DNA from: Zymoseptoria tritici IPO323
Taxonomy: Eukaryota; Ascomycota; Dothideomycetes; Mycosphaerellales; Mycosphaerellaceae
Reading direction: 5' to 3'
Assembly (NCBI RefSeq): GCF_000219625.1
Contig: NC_018217.1
Location: 2,480,001 to 2,544,000, forward strand
Length of the DNA stretch: 64,000 bases
The position numbers and the translations under genes are program-made. A model generated the notes under the pieces. The model had not been told where the DNA came from. It ran no database searches and saw nothing but the letters and a program-made list of their open reading frames with translations. Positions 31,497 through 41,654 of the stretch are shown piece by piece; within the stretch, counting starts at the first letter, position 1, and every line of letters starts with the position of its first letter.

Positions 31497-32514
31497 TCAC
31501 AATTTGACCTCTCCTTCGAAGCCTTCTGCGTGCATGAAATTGGCCATCAACGCGGTGATCGAGGTCTCACCCTCTTTCACAGCCCAGCCATCGGTTCCTG
31601 GACCATTCTTCTCCACGCTGTTGTAGACATCTGTGAACCGTGGTGCCCACTTGAAATGTCTATGCGCCCACTTATTCGCTGGGGTAGCTGCGCCGCTATC
31701 GTCGGCTCCACCACCAGCAGCAGATTCCTTCTTTCTGAGAGCGGCTTCCTCCGACGCTGCATCGTCCACCGACGATGATCCCGGCAGCTCCTGAAAGCAA
31801 GCGCCCTTCTCCCACTGATTCTGTAACATCTTTGTGAAAGTCACCTTGGACTTTGTCACGCCTTTCTTGACAGGCACATTGACGCTGTACAGCTGTCCAG
31901 CGTTCCAGCTTGCGTTCTTCGCGAGCCATTCGCAGACCCGCAGACCCTGCGTACAGCTCTCTGCGACGACTTCTGGGTCGTTCTTGCGGTCGAAGAATGC
32001 GAATGACAATGCGATGGCGCGGTACCCGCATACCGAAGCTTCGAGCGCTGCACCAAGAGTTCCTGACGAGAGAGCGAAGACGGCCGTGGTGTTGCGGCCA
32101 TAGTTTGGTCCGGAAATCACTAGGTCGATTGGGCCACGATCTGTGAAGAAACAGTCCAGGCCTAGTTGGCTACAAGCTGCCGGTGTCGAGTTGACCAGTA
32201 CCCAAGGGTATTTTCCATTGTCGGTGTAGGATGGCAATTCCGAATGGACGTCAGGCGCATCTCCTTCTGGTGGCCAGTAGAAGACTGTCTTGACATCTTT
32301 GCCAACGATGTGAGACTTTCCGATCCACGAACGTTGTTGGTCGGGTAAGATCACGGAGACGGTGTGGCCAGCCGCTTCGAGAGTCCTGACAAACGGCAAG
32401 ACGTATGGCGAGGCTTGCGCGCTTGGTGGACCGTCATCGTTTGTGACCTGTCAACGGCATTAGCGAGCTAATCTTCAATTCGTAATGCCAAAGTCGACTC
32501 ACCAGGATATGCAT
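31497..32514 (-). CDS. SurE family 5'/3'-nucleotidase (acid phosphatase type)
   Basis: Exons 32514-32503 (only 12 bases, MHIL) and 32447-31497, joined across the intron 32448-32502 (GTGAGT..ACAG); 320 residues. Splicing creates the SurE signature MHILVTNDDGP with metal-binding Asp8 and Asp9. The second family block ISGPNYGRN follows at mid-protein, with SSGTLGAALEA and ALSFAFFDRK in the substrate pocket. A low-complexity insert (ESAAGGGADDSG) lies near the C-terminus. SurE proteins dephosphorylate nucleoside monophosphates, and fungal members are often annotated as acid phosphatases. No signal peptide, so probably cytosolic. Convergent with the Elg1-like gene, 109 bp between stops. Confidence 0.9.
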
Positions 32515-33351
32515 ATTGAAGTATTTACGCTTGACCGAGGAATGTTGATGAGTGCACATGGACGAGGAAGGGTGGAACAGAAGCCGACGTCGGAGCTGTG
32601 TCCGGAATCATGCAGAGCACAGCACATTTCACTTGCACATTCACTTTGGACATGGATTCCACTCTTTCATTTCATGACTACTTGAGTGGCCCAGTGCGAC
32701 CTGCGGGCAGACCTGCGGGCACAGATGCCCTTACAATGCTCACTGTTTCTGCCCTTGACCCCAGACAGAAATCCGGTATATCGCTTTCAGAACCGTGGTC
32801 CTTGTATTCAGGCTCACAACTGAGCCTGCTCCGCCTACTAGATTTCGGCGGCAAGCATCACAACGCTCACTCAATGGTCTCTTCTCCATCTGGCTGTTGG
32901 CCCTGACGTTGGAGGGATCGACCAACGTGCTGAAGCCGGTTAGCCAGCCCCGTTTACAACACGAGATCTTTTGCAGCTGCCTCTAGAGCTTGCAAGTGCA
33001 GACTTGGCCGAATGTCGGATCGTGACAACGTCGCTGATTGCATGACTTAATCACAGGATTGCCGCAGCAGCTTGCTCAGTCAGATTGTTCACGTGCACGT
33101 GGGATCAAGTCTTGGCCCTTCGGCCGGCCCTTTGTTCGTCACCACTCCAATCCTCGAACAGAGGCAAACCAGCTCCTCAGTGGGAAGGGCAATGAATCGG
33201 CTCAAGGATCAGCGAAAATCGGAAGCCATCGCCCGCTGCAACCTTGCTTGCACCAGTGCCGTTTAGTCTCGCCCAGATTGGCGTCATACCGTTTCGGCGC
33301 CCTTCAGATCTTGCACACTGCACATCGCACGAATCTGATATGTGTCGTTTA
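32515..33351. other. Intergenic, SurE promoter; contains CACGTGCACGTG
   Basis: About 840 bases between the SurE start and the 3' end of the OYE gene. No gene seen. A perfect 12-base palindrome made of two adjoining E-boxes lies at 33090-33101; a bHLH factor could bind it, but this is speculative. Confidence 0.45.
33090..33101. promoter_or_regulatory. Double E-box palindrome CACGTGCACGTG
   Basis: Two CACGTG hexamers directly adjoining form a perfect palindrome. It is 576 bases upstream of the SurE ATG and downstream of the OYE stop. Whether it is used is unknown. Confidence 0.3.
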
Positions 33352-34564
33352 TCATTCTGCAAGAGGAGTCCCATCCTTGATCTTCTGTACGAGATCTGGA
33401 TTTGTTACGAATGCTCGACCCTGTGATATGTTAGCAGTGCCTAGCAATTGACAAGGTCCACCATACAAAAGCAATCAGCACGTCCTTGTCCTTGTACTGT
33501 GTGTTCACGGCAGTGGCCGCAGACTCGGGACTGAAACCACCGGCCAGGACAATTGGTCCATAATCGGCCCATTGCTCGATGAAAGGATCAAGAGATTCGC
33601 CAGCTTCCTGTGAGCAACAGTCAGCATGCGTTCGCGCAGTCTAGCTGTGTCCGGATAGGAAGTAGACCGCCGATATAGCGTCGGTCGCGGGATACACCAA
33701 TGCTATAGGCTGTGCAATCCCTCCAGCATGGTTTTGACTTACAACATCGACCCTTCCAGCTATTCTCGACTCCACAAGATGAACATATGCAATCCCGAGT
33801 GCCTTGAGGCCAGCCAAGAGGTCGCAGAACTGCGGGACAGCATCTTTCATGCCCATGCTCTGGTAGGTACTGAACGGCGATATCCTATATCCAACTCGAT
33901 CACTTCCTATTGCCGCACAGACCGCTGCGGTAACCTCGACACCGAAGCGAGATCGCTTTTCGATACTGCCACCCCAGCCGTCTGTGCGCTGATTAACCGC
34001 ATCTTGTGTGAACTGGTCGAGCAAAGAGTTGTTGCCGCCGTGCAGCTCTACGCCATCGAAACCTGCGACCTCAACGGCCACTCGAGCGGCCTCTGCGTAG
34101 TCACTTATATAAGTCCAAATCTCTTCCTCCTCCAGTGCCCGCGGTACAGGACCGCCCTCTTGTGCTACAGCAGAGCTGGAAACGACATCTCCTGTACCGT
34201 CTCTTGCTTTGATCTCGGGATCTGCGCTCCGTCCCAGGGCCCAAAGCTGGAGGTAAATGAAGCTCCCAGCTCCGTGTACGCTATCGACGATTCTCTTCCA
34301 CGAATTGATCTGCTCTTCTGTGTAGATGCCGGCTCTGGGCTCGGTCGTCCCGCTTGCTTGTGGAGACACGAATGTAGCCTCGCCGATGATAAGTGTTCCT
34401 GGTATGCAGGCTCGTTTGCCGTAGTATTCCCTGGCGGAGTCGTCGAGGACGTTGTTCTCGTCGGCTAGAGTGCTTCCCAAGGGACCCATGACGATCCTTG
34501 ATGACAGCTCGCTACGTCCAATACGTATGGGCTTGAAGAGCCAGTCATCTTCCCGAGGAGACAT
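33352..34564 (-). CDS. Old Yellow Enzyme family NADH:flavin oxidoreductase, atypical active site
   Basis: Exons 34564-33743, 33607-33467 and 33420-33352; introns 33608-33742 (135 bp) and 33421-33466 (46 bp); 343 residues. It starts at the ATG at 34564 (MSPREDDWLFKPIRIG). TIM-barrel FMN-binding features: SRIVMGPLGS, FIYLQLWALGR, GFDGVELHGGN, DQFTQDAVNQRTDGWGGS, RVGYRISPFS, and after splicing PIVLAGGFSPESA and GRAFVTNPDL. The active-site His175 and Asn178 pair is kept, but the usual catalytic Tyr two residues on (HGANGY) is Ser180. The C-terminus stops at KDGTPLAE, shorter than the typical tail, unless a further intron was missed. Ene-reductase activity is therefore doubtful; an isomerase or altered-donor role is possible. 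Confidence 0.82.
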
Positions 34565-34971
34565 GCTGCTGGTCGTGTACAACAGTCTCGATCTGCGTGT
34601 TGAATGTGTCCTGCATAGAGCAAAGAGTTGAGGATTATTTGCGAGTGGACAACTCGCTGGAGGAAGAGCGAAATTCGGGCCCGAGACGTCACCTCACTTT
34701 TGGGTTCAGCACGCCTTCGAAGTCATCCTCGTCCTCACCATCTCACCACACACAAGCTGGTCTATGCAGTATCGATGCATTGCACTTCAATAGAAATCGC
34801 ACTGCTCGTTGCTGATACGGGATCCGCAGGCGGCAGCTCTCTATGGAAGTTTGTCCGTCCACAGCACATCCGCGGAGTATGCACACACCCCAGTGGCTTT
34901 CAATCCGTCTTTGCTCTTCCACTTGCAAGACGTCCTCTCTCGCCGATTTTCACATCGCTAATCGAGTCCGC
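34565..34971. other. Intergenic, OYE promoter and SDR 3' flank
   Basis: About 400 bases with only overlapping short frames. No motif recognised. Confidence 0.4.
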
Positions 34972-35904
34972 TTACTGGGATGATCCGCCTGAGATCGTGA
35001 TGACTTGGCCTAGGAATACATGTTAGCGACGACAGGATGACTACCAGCAGGAACCTGGAACTTACCATTGACCCATCCACCATCGTCAGAAGCCAAGAAT
35101 GCTACTACGCGAGCAACATCCTCCGGGGTCGCGCAGCGCTTGAGTGGACAGTGGTCGGCCATGAGAGCCTCGATCTTGTCTGCTGGCCAGTCAGGAGAAC
35201 CGCCAGGGATGTAGTGCCTGTGGAAGAGGTGTGATTAGCGAAGACGCCGGCCGTTATAGCAAGCACTCGACTTACCATGCATTTTGCGTAAACATATCCG
35301 ACTTGATGCCACCAGGCGCGACACCATTGACCGTAATCCCTCTAGCACCAAAGTCCGTGGCAAATCCCTTGATCATACCGATGACCGCCATCTTCGAAGC
35401 ATTGTACAACACATGGTCCTTGACACCAAGGAGTCCCGCGGCGATCGAGCTCATCAAGATCAACCGACCATTGTCCTCGAGGTACTTCCACGCCGCCTGG
35501 CCAACGAAGAACTGCGCCCTCGCATTCAAGTTGAACACATGATCGTACTTCTCCTCGGAGATTTCCTCCGTCTTATCCCAAGACTCGGTGCCAGAATTGC
35601 TCATCACGATGTCGATCTTGCCAAAGTGCGCCTTGGATTCCTCGAACAGTCGCTCAATCTCGGCCTTCTTGCTGACGTCCGCTTGGATGCTGATGGCTTT
35701 GGCGCCCGTGCCGGTCTCTTCGATCAGCTTGCAGACTTCGTCGGCCGAGGACTTGCTGTTGGCGTAGTTGACGACGACGCTGCAGCCGCGCTTTCCAAGC
35801 TCGATGGCGCAGCCTCTGCCGATTCCGCGGCCGGCGCCAGTGATGAGAGCGACTTTGCCATGGAGGGAGGCACTCTGAACGAGCACGGGTTGTTGTTGAG
35901 ACAT
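34972..35904 (-). CDS. Short-chain dehydrogenase, naphthol-reductase-like
   Basis: Exons 35904-35276, 35217-35066 and 35009-34972; introns of 58 and 56 bp with GTAAG donors; 272 residues. The ATG at 35904 (MSQQQPVLVQ) is preferred over the longer frame from 36030, whose leader has no counterpart in the family. Rossmann motif TGAGRGIG (22-29), SNSG (102-105), catalytic Ser153, Tyr167 and Lys171 (YNASK), then GITVNGVAPGGIKSDMF. SNSG in place of NNAG, and APGGIKSDM, are typical of fungal tetrahydroxy/trihydroxynaphthalene and versicolorin-type ketoreductases. Substrate assignment by similarity is tentative. No polyketide synthase is nearby, so a melanin role is not supported by context. It ends ISGGSSQ. 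Confidence 0.88.
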
Positions 35905-37179
35905 GTTTGGTGAGTTCTGCTCGTGGCTTGTAGAGTCGCGGAGCGGTGATGTTCTGAAAGTAGCTCCGGGACAGGAAAAAGATAGCAAAAGGAAGGTTGT
36001 GACAAGAACTCGCACTCGGGATCTCACCATATATTTATTGCTTCGGTCAGAATATACTCAACATTCATAACGCCGATGTCATGGTTCACCTATGCTGCAG
36101 GCAGGGCTGTGGGTTTGTGCGACCCGAGAGGGGAACCGATCGAGATGTTGCCCACCGCACTTCGTACCTACCCACCTCAGGTATCGTCGATAGATGACCG
36201 GTCATCAGAACGGTGGAGAAGGCCAGTTTTATCGGATAATAAGATGATAGCCCGCTGGTGTCGAGGTCTGGCGAACAAGAGGATGTCGTGGACGATGCCA
36301 GAATGCCAGTGGTTGCCAGGGTCCAGGTGAGATCCACTCTCTCGGGTCTTGTCCTGAACGCGAAGACCGACGCTGCAGGTCCGATCGGATGAGCTGAATT
36401 TAGATTCCGAATTCAGCTCGGAAGACATTCACCTGTTTGCTGTATCAGTGACTCTTCCGTATAGACTGCATCCACATAGCCAGCGTCTCATCGCCTCCGT
36501 CGCGGACACACAGAACGAGGACTACAACATGAGCCATCATAAGCCGGAAGCCCCTCGTGCGTAATACTTTTGAAAGATTCTCAGTTGTCTGTCTGACCTG
36601 TGCTCCAACCCCAGCGACTGAGGGTATACTGTCCGCCTCCACGTCAACGCCGATTGCACGATGCCAAAGCGTTCGAGTCTCACCCCCGATAGCACCCACT
36701 CGCAACTCTTAATGAAAGATTCCTCTACACCACGTCGTCTCTATCATCCTCCCGGACCCAAACGCACTGTGCAGGAATTCGGTGTACAATGCTTCGAAGT
36801 CGAATTGTATTCTGCCAGTGCCCACCACCGCCGCCGCCGCCGCTTGCCACGCCAAAGAAGCAGGAAATTCGCGCGCAAGACAACATACCAGAGAAGAAGC
36901 TGGAATCCTGCAGAGGAGAAGACTGCAGGAACCGTGAATTATCGGTTCGTGTCGTCGTAAAGTTTCATCCAGTCGTAGAAAAGTCCACCGATTCCGAAAC
37001 GCCGGCTCCCTTGCCGCTCCAAGAACAAGTCAACTGTTGTTCAAGGAACAATAATGGTCGATCCTGAGCGCGCAAAGAGAACAAAATTGAAAGAACTGCA
37101 GACCGATGTCAGCTTTGCCGGATGACAACCACAAGACTCAAGAGACTGACCGAATTATAAGACGCCCAAGAGAGAGCGT
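35905..37179. other. Intergenic 1.3 kb, no supported gene
   Basis: Lies between the SDR start and the cyclin stop. A frame of 99 codons (36661-36960, plus, Arg-rich with a run of Arg after HH) has no recognisable domain and overlaps other open frames. A 10-base inverted repeat with a 9-base loop is at 36391-36419. Confidence 0.4.
36391..36419. repeat. Short perfect inverted repeat
   Basis: Arms GAGCTGAATT and AATTCAGCTC are separated by nine bases (TAGATTCCG). It could form a hairpin or bind a dimeric factor. No T-run follows, so it is not a bacterial-type terminator. Significance unknown. Confidence 0.35.
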
Positions 37180-38889
37180 CTAAAACATGCCAGAAAGCGT
37201 GAAGCCTTTCTCCATCTCCGCTTGGACGAAATACGAGGCTCGTCGGTAACGCTTGTCATCGTACTTCTCAAACACGGCACCGTGGTGGACCTGGGGGTTC
37301 ATGCAGCACCTGTGAATCGCTTTGAGGGTGCGCTGAAGCTGGAAGAAGGTATAGCCAGAGTAGTAGACATGCGCCTGAGTCCAGGGACCTTTCCGTAACA
37401 TGATGCGGGCCATGCAGTGGGCGCCTGCCGCGAGGAAGCTCGGCTTGACGCCGACAAACCGCTCATCCATGATCGTGACCTCGAGAAAGTACTTTGAAAG
37501 CGTTCTCGTTTCAAGATCATAGTCGTCAGCTTTGCTGATGCGTCGTAGAAAGCTCATTGGACCTGGCCAGCCCAGTTCGAATTGCAGCATGCTGAGCATG
37601 AAGCGCTCAGCCTTGATCAGCTCTTCTGCACTGTAGCCGTTGTCGACCATGTAGATGATCTCCTGAATTGTAGGGCAGTTGACTTCTTCGTACTTGGCGG
37701 CGAGAAAGATGGCTGTGGCACCGACCAGCTGCAGCTTTCCAAGTGAAACAATCTTGACCGAGAGGAATCTGTCAATGTAGTTGACGGTGAGGAAGAGCGT
37801 CTCAGGCAAGAGGTTGAAGCGCTGGTGAACCTGTACGACCCAGTCCATGAGAACTCCGCGCATCGACCATTGGATCTCCGTCTGCTCGTTCATGTAATGC
37901 GGATTTGGGCGCATGCGTGCTTCCACTTCGCGCATGTACTCGAAGATCTCATCTCCGTATTCTGCGACCATGGAAGTGTCCCACTTCTCGTCTTCAATGT
38001 CCTCCGCCGTGCGAGTTGCGTTCACGTAGTTAGCCGCCTCGGCGATCTCCTTGCGAGCGGCTTTGTTGTCGGGATTGGGGTTGAGCACTTGAGTGACAGT
38101 ATTGAAGTCGGTTGTGATGTTGCCAAAAGATGTGCTTGTCTCGTACTCGGGATCTGCTGGCTCCTCTTCCTCCTCAAAGTCCATGTACTTGTCGTCGATT
38201 GGAGTATCAACGGGCTTGACATGCAGGCTAACGTTCTCGGCGGGCTGCTGGTATTCGTGCGCGTGGCTGAAGGTGAATTGGGCTTGGGTCGGAACTTGAG
38301 CGTGAGTGATGGCTGGCTGTTCGACCTTGGTAATGCTTTCCTGAACAGCAAAGTATTGTGTATCCGGATATGGGCCCTGCGCAGTCACCAGTCCGGCGGT
38401 AGTCGAAGATTTGTCCACCTGAACTTGCGGTACTTGCGGTTGCTCATCCTTGAGGATTGTGCTCTTTTTCGTGGCCACTTTGCGGACGTTGTCAGGTTGA
38501 CTTGATGTTTGCGCCTTCACCGCAGCAGGTGCTGGTTGTGTCTGGATGATCTGGCTGGACGCACACTTTGGTGCAACAGGTCGGACAGCTGGACGGCTGA
38601 ATGTGGGAACCTGTTGAGGCAGTGCGTGCTCTTTCGTGTATTGAATCTTGCCAGGCGTGCTCTTCCCAATCTCGGAGTCGTCCTGGTGGCCAAGTTTGAG
38701 GTTGTGCTTCAATTGAGTTTCTCCAAGCACTTTCTTTGCCATGGCAGGTGCGTTGAGTGCTGGTACGGATTTCGTGCGTTGGTGTAATGTTTTGCCGGCG
38801 ACGACGTTCTTCGACATGTTGGATAATACGGCATTTTCATCGCCGAACACGCGGATGCGAGCCTGTGGTCTCTGAGGCTGATCGGACAT
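37180..38889 (-). CDS. nimE: G2/mitotic B-type cyclin
   Basis: Single exon, 569 residues from the ATG at 38889 (MSDQPQRPQARIRVFGDENA); an upstream in-frame start would add 62 Ser/Pro-rich residues. A long disordered N-terminus (about 290 residues, Gln/Val/Pro-rich) is followed by an acidic DFEEEEEPADPEYE stretch. The cyclin box then opens with EIFEYMREVEARMRPNPHYM, MRGVLMDWVVQVHQRFNLLP and YIDRFLS, followed by the second cyclin fold (ISKADDYD, FVGVKPSFLAAGA). It activates Cdk1 for mitotic entry. A canonical RxxLxxxxN destruction box is not obvious; RIRVFGDEN near the N-terminus is the nearest candidate. Ends KGFTLSGMF. Orthology to Aspergillus NimE is by architecture. Confidence 0.9.
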   Translation of the reverse strand: MSDQPQRPQARIRVFGDENAVLSNMSKNVVAGKTLHQRTKSVPALNAPAMAKKVLGETQLKHNLKLGHQDDSEIGKSTPGKIQYTKEHALPQQVPTFSRPAVRPVAPKCASSQIIQTQPAPAAVKAQTSSQPDNVRKVATKKSTILKDEQPQVPQVQVDKSSTTAGLVTAQGPYPDTQYFAVQESITKVEQPAITHAQVPTQAQFTFSHAHEYQQPAENVSLHVKPVDTPIDDKYMDFEEEEEPADPEYETSTSFGNITTDFNTVTQVLNPNPDNKAARKEIAEAANYVNATRTAEDIEDEKWDTSMVAEYGDEIFEYMREVEARMRPNPHYMNEQTEIQWSMRGVLMDWVVQVHQRFNLLPETLFLTVNYIDRFLSVKIVSLGKLQLVGATAIFLAAKYEEVNCPTIQEIIYMVDNGYSAEELIKAERFMLSMLQFELGWPGPMSFLRRISKADDYDLETRTLSKYFLEVTIMDERFVGVKPSFLAAGAHCMARIMLRKGPWTQAHVYYSGYTFFQLQRTLKAIHRCCMNPQVHHGAVFEKYDDKRYRRASYFVQAEMEKGFTLSGMF

Positions 38890-41654
38890 CTCAGTCAGTG
38901 ATATTCGAGCAATGTGACAGCTGATCAGATGTCGTGATGAGGGAGCAGGTGACGAGAAACGATGGACAGGTGACTGACTCAACAAGTGAAGGTGATGGAA
39001 GGAGGAGGGTGCGCCAAAGAAGACGGCGGCGGAAGTGAAAAGATTTGGTGGAAGTGAGTCGGAAGAGTCGGGCATGTGTTGTTTGAAGTGAGGTGAAGGC
39101 TGGGTGTACAGTGAGGTGCGCCAGCGTCAACAACAATGATACGAGCTTACCTTCGCGTCCATATTGACTGCAGTTAGTATCCTGATATGGTGATGTCGAT
39201 GCTGGTCGTGCTGCAGACTTTGCGCACGCGATGTGCCGTTCGTGTCGAGTCGTTGGGGCGGTTGTTTGTATTGTCCCAAGCCGCCGATCAGCTCGAATCA
39301 ACAATCAATCCAGCCCAGCTTCACTCGCTTCTCGCTCTCGGCATGCACACGGGTCCACGGGTCGTCTTGGGTCACGAGATTGCCAGTCGTCTCGTGGCGG
39401 CGGACGAGTATATGCTGCTGTCGAAGACGATGTCGAATGTTAGTGGAGATGCTGCTGCTGTCTGGGAAGATTGAATAAAATCGCCCGTACCACTCTTCCC
39501 AGCTTGGGTTGCTTGATGGGAGAGCTCGGACCACAAACAGACCTAAACGGGCTCGGGCCGTGACGTCGAAAACGCGACTTCCTGGTCGGAAAATCACGTC
39601 TTCCAACAACACTTCGAGACATCACTCCTCACCTCTTCTCACCACCCGACAGCACCAACCAACGAAACAACATTCGAAACCATGCTCCAATATTTTGGAT
39701 TGACTCACTCTATACTTTCGTCTCTCCGAAATGTATTAGCATCCTGCCAACGACGTCTTGGACCGACTATTGACAATTGCTTGGTCGCTCGAGTACTCGA
39801 TCGCGAATCTACGGGTGTTCACGTGACGGGTAGCTCCCACTCTGACACCACACATCGACCGACATTTCGAACCCAACGAAAACTGCATGTTGCTCGGACG
39901 ACTCGGCGGTGAGCAAGCGCTCCTTGCGGCTGCCCGCGCGCAGTGTGTTGGCGAATATTCATCAGCCTATCCGCTCGGGTGACTTGAAACCCACATCGTC
40001 GGCGAACGGCAAGCCGGGGAGTCCAGGCACGCACGCTACTTCGTCAGACCCCTCATGCCAACCTCAAGGTTCCTTTTACCTCCGATGAGTCCATTATATG
40101 CAGGCCGCGAAAACCGTCCGCTCGACAAAAACCTTCGGCACAGCTGCTTGAATATCACTCGCACGCCATGAGCCACTGCTCTGCATCGTGAGAGTGAGAC
40201 TGCACCTCTTGGCTTTGCGCCGTGTGCCGCTTCTACAGTTGCTCTTTTCTTTCCTCAACGCAGCGCCAGAGTGCATGCTTTGCTCTCCGTACCTCGTTCA
40301 ACTACAGACCACACCTTACTCGAGCTGACCGCATCATTGTGCTACCTGTGCTCGTCGCCCATATCGCAATTCCGACCATTCCGCTGCCGATACGGTGTCC
40401 GCGGGAGTAGTTGTGCCACAAAACGAAACCACCGGCGCTCAAAGAGACTTCTGACATATCTCATTTGGCGCCAACGAAAAGTGAGAGCCATCATGGCGCT
40501 TTCATCAAGGTCACATCCGCAATGCTTCATTGTGGTGTCGGAGCTATCGCGATGAGTAGAGAGCATCAGGTCCGGCGATCGCAGCTCCTGATTGGAGCGC
40601 ACCCGGCGCAGCGGCTTGCGCAGCATCTCTCGCACTCTGCGGCTAGGGTCAAAGACTCGACTGGCGCTGCATCGACTATGCGCCTGAGCGGGCTCATTGA
40701 TTGTCAACGTGATAGGCTCGTATGTGGGTGTGATTGGAGTGCGATCTGCCCGTTTCTTTGTTCACCTCGCTGGCTCCAGCCGGCGCTGAAGCAGAGGGCC
40801 ACATGGACCTCTCAAGGCAGGCTCTCGTGATGCTATAGCAATGAATGCTGGACACATGAACATAAGATCTGTACAATGAGAAATATGTAAAGGTATTTGC
40901 GCCAAACCAGAACAGTCGGATGATGTGCCCGTGCTGTGCTTGTGCACAAAAGAAGCGAATCCAGCATGCCGAAGCCACACTTGCTAGTAACTCGCTCCAC
41001 ACTCCTCCACCTTGAGTTCTACCCGACTTGCACACACCACCCTCTCGAATACCTCAGTCAGTCGACAGTCGGATCTGGTCGTCGACATTCCTTCATCTTT
41101 TGCGCATTGCTGTCGCTGACTCCTCGGACCACCAGCGATTGGCGCAAAAGATCGTTGGGATCGGTCCAGTCTCGCCATCCGGCGGCAAGGTCTTCGACGG
41201 TGAGGTGTCCGACAAACTTGGCCATCCCCATCATACGACCATCAGCAGCCTTCTTCTACCATCGGCAATCCCTTGTGAGTACCTATCGACTTCGCCCGCT
41301 GTCGAAATGCCCCAGATATGCCTCAATCTCTTCACTGGCGGTCTGGAACTCCCAGCTCCGACCCAACACCCCATCTCCTCCCAGCGCCGCCGGCAGACTG
41401 CCTCTTCCTTTTGTTCGACGATGCCATAGCATACCAAGGCCAATGACAGCATTTGATCGGTTAACATGTCTTGCGCAGATCCTAGACTCATCGTCGCCAA
41501 CCACCACCCGCAATACGCCGCACCCATCCCTTTGCGTTGCGCCGACGACGACGAGGGCGGCGCAAAAGGTTGAACCGACCCCAAACTGTACCCACAGCAA
41601 CTCGAAGACACCTGCTCCCACTGCGACTTGCATCTAGACACAGAAAAGAAAGAT
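38890..41654. other. Gene-free 2.8 kb between divergent cyclin and Zn2Cys6 genes
   Basis: The largest non-repeat gap in the window. Short frames on both strands overlap heavily and have Ser/Arg/His-biased composition typical of chance frames. It must hold both promoters and probably long 5' untranslated regions. AG acceptors just upstream of the ATG at 41655 (..CATCTAG and ACACAG) would fit a 5' UTR intron. A non-coding RNA cannot be excluded. Confidence 0.45.

Noticed and set aside
34972..35904. A melanin or polyketide gene cluster around the naphthol-reductase-like SDR and the OYE
   Set aside because: No polyketide synthase, scytalone dehydratase or pathway regulator within the window; neighbours are housekeeping genes.
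36391..36419. Hairpin as a transcription terminator
   Set aside because: Eukaryotic context, no T-run, and no gene ends beside it. Kept only as a small inverted repeat.
36661..36960. A 99-codon Arg-rich frame between SDR and cyclin genes
   Set aside because: Low complexity, overlapped by another frame, no domain and no splice-extended partner found.
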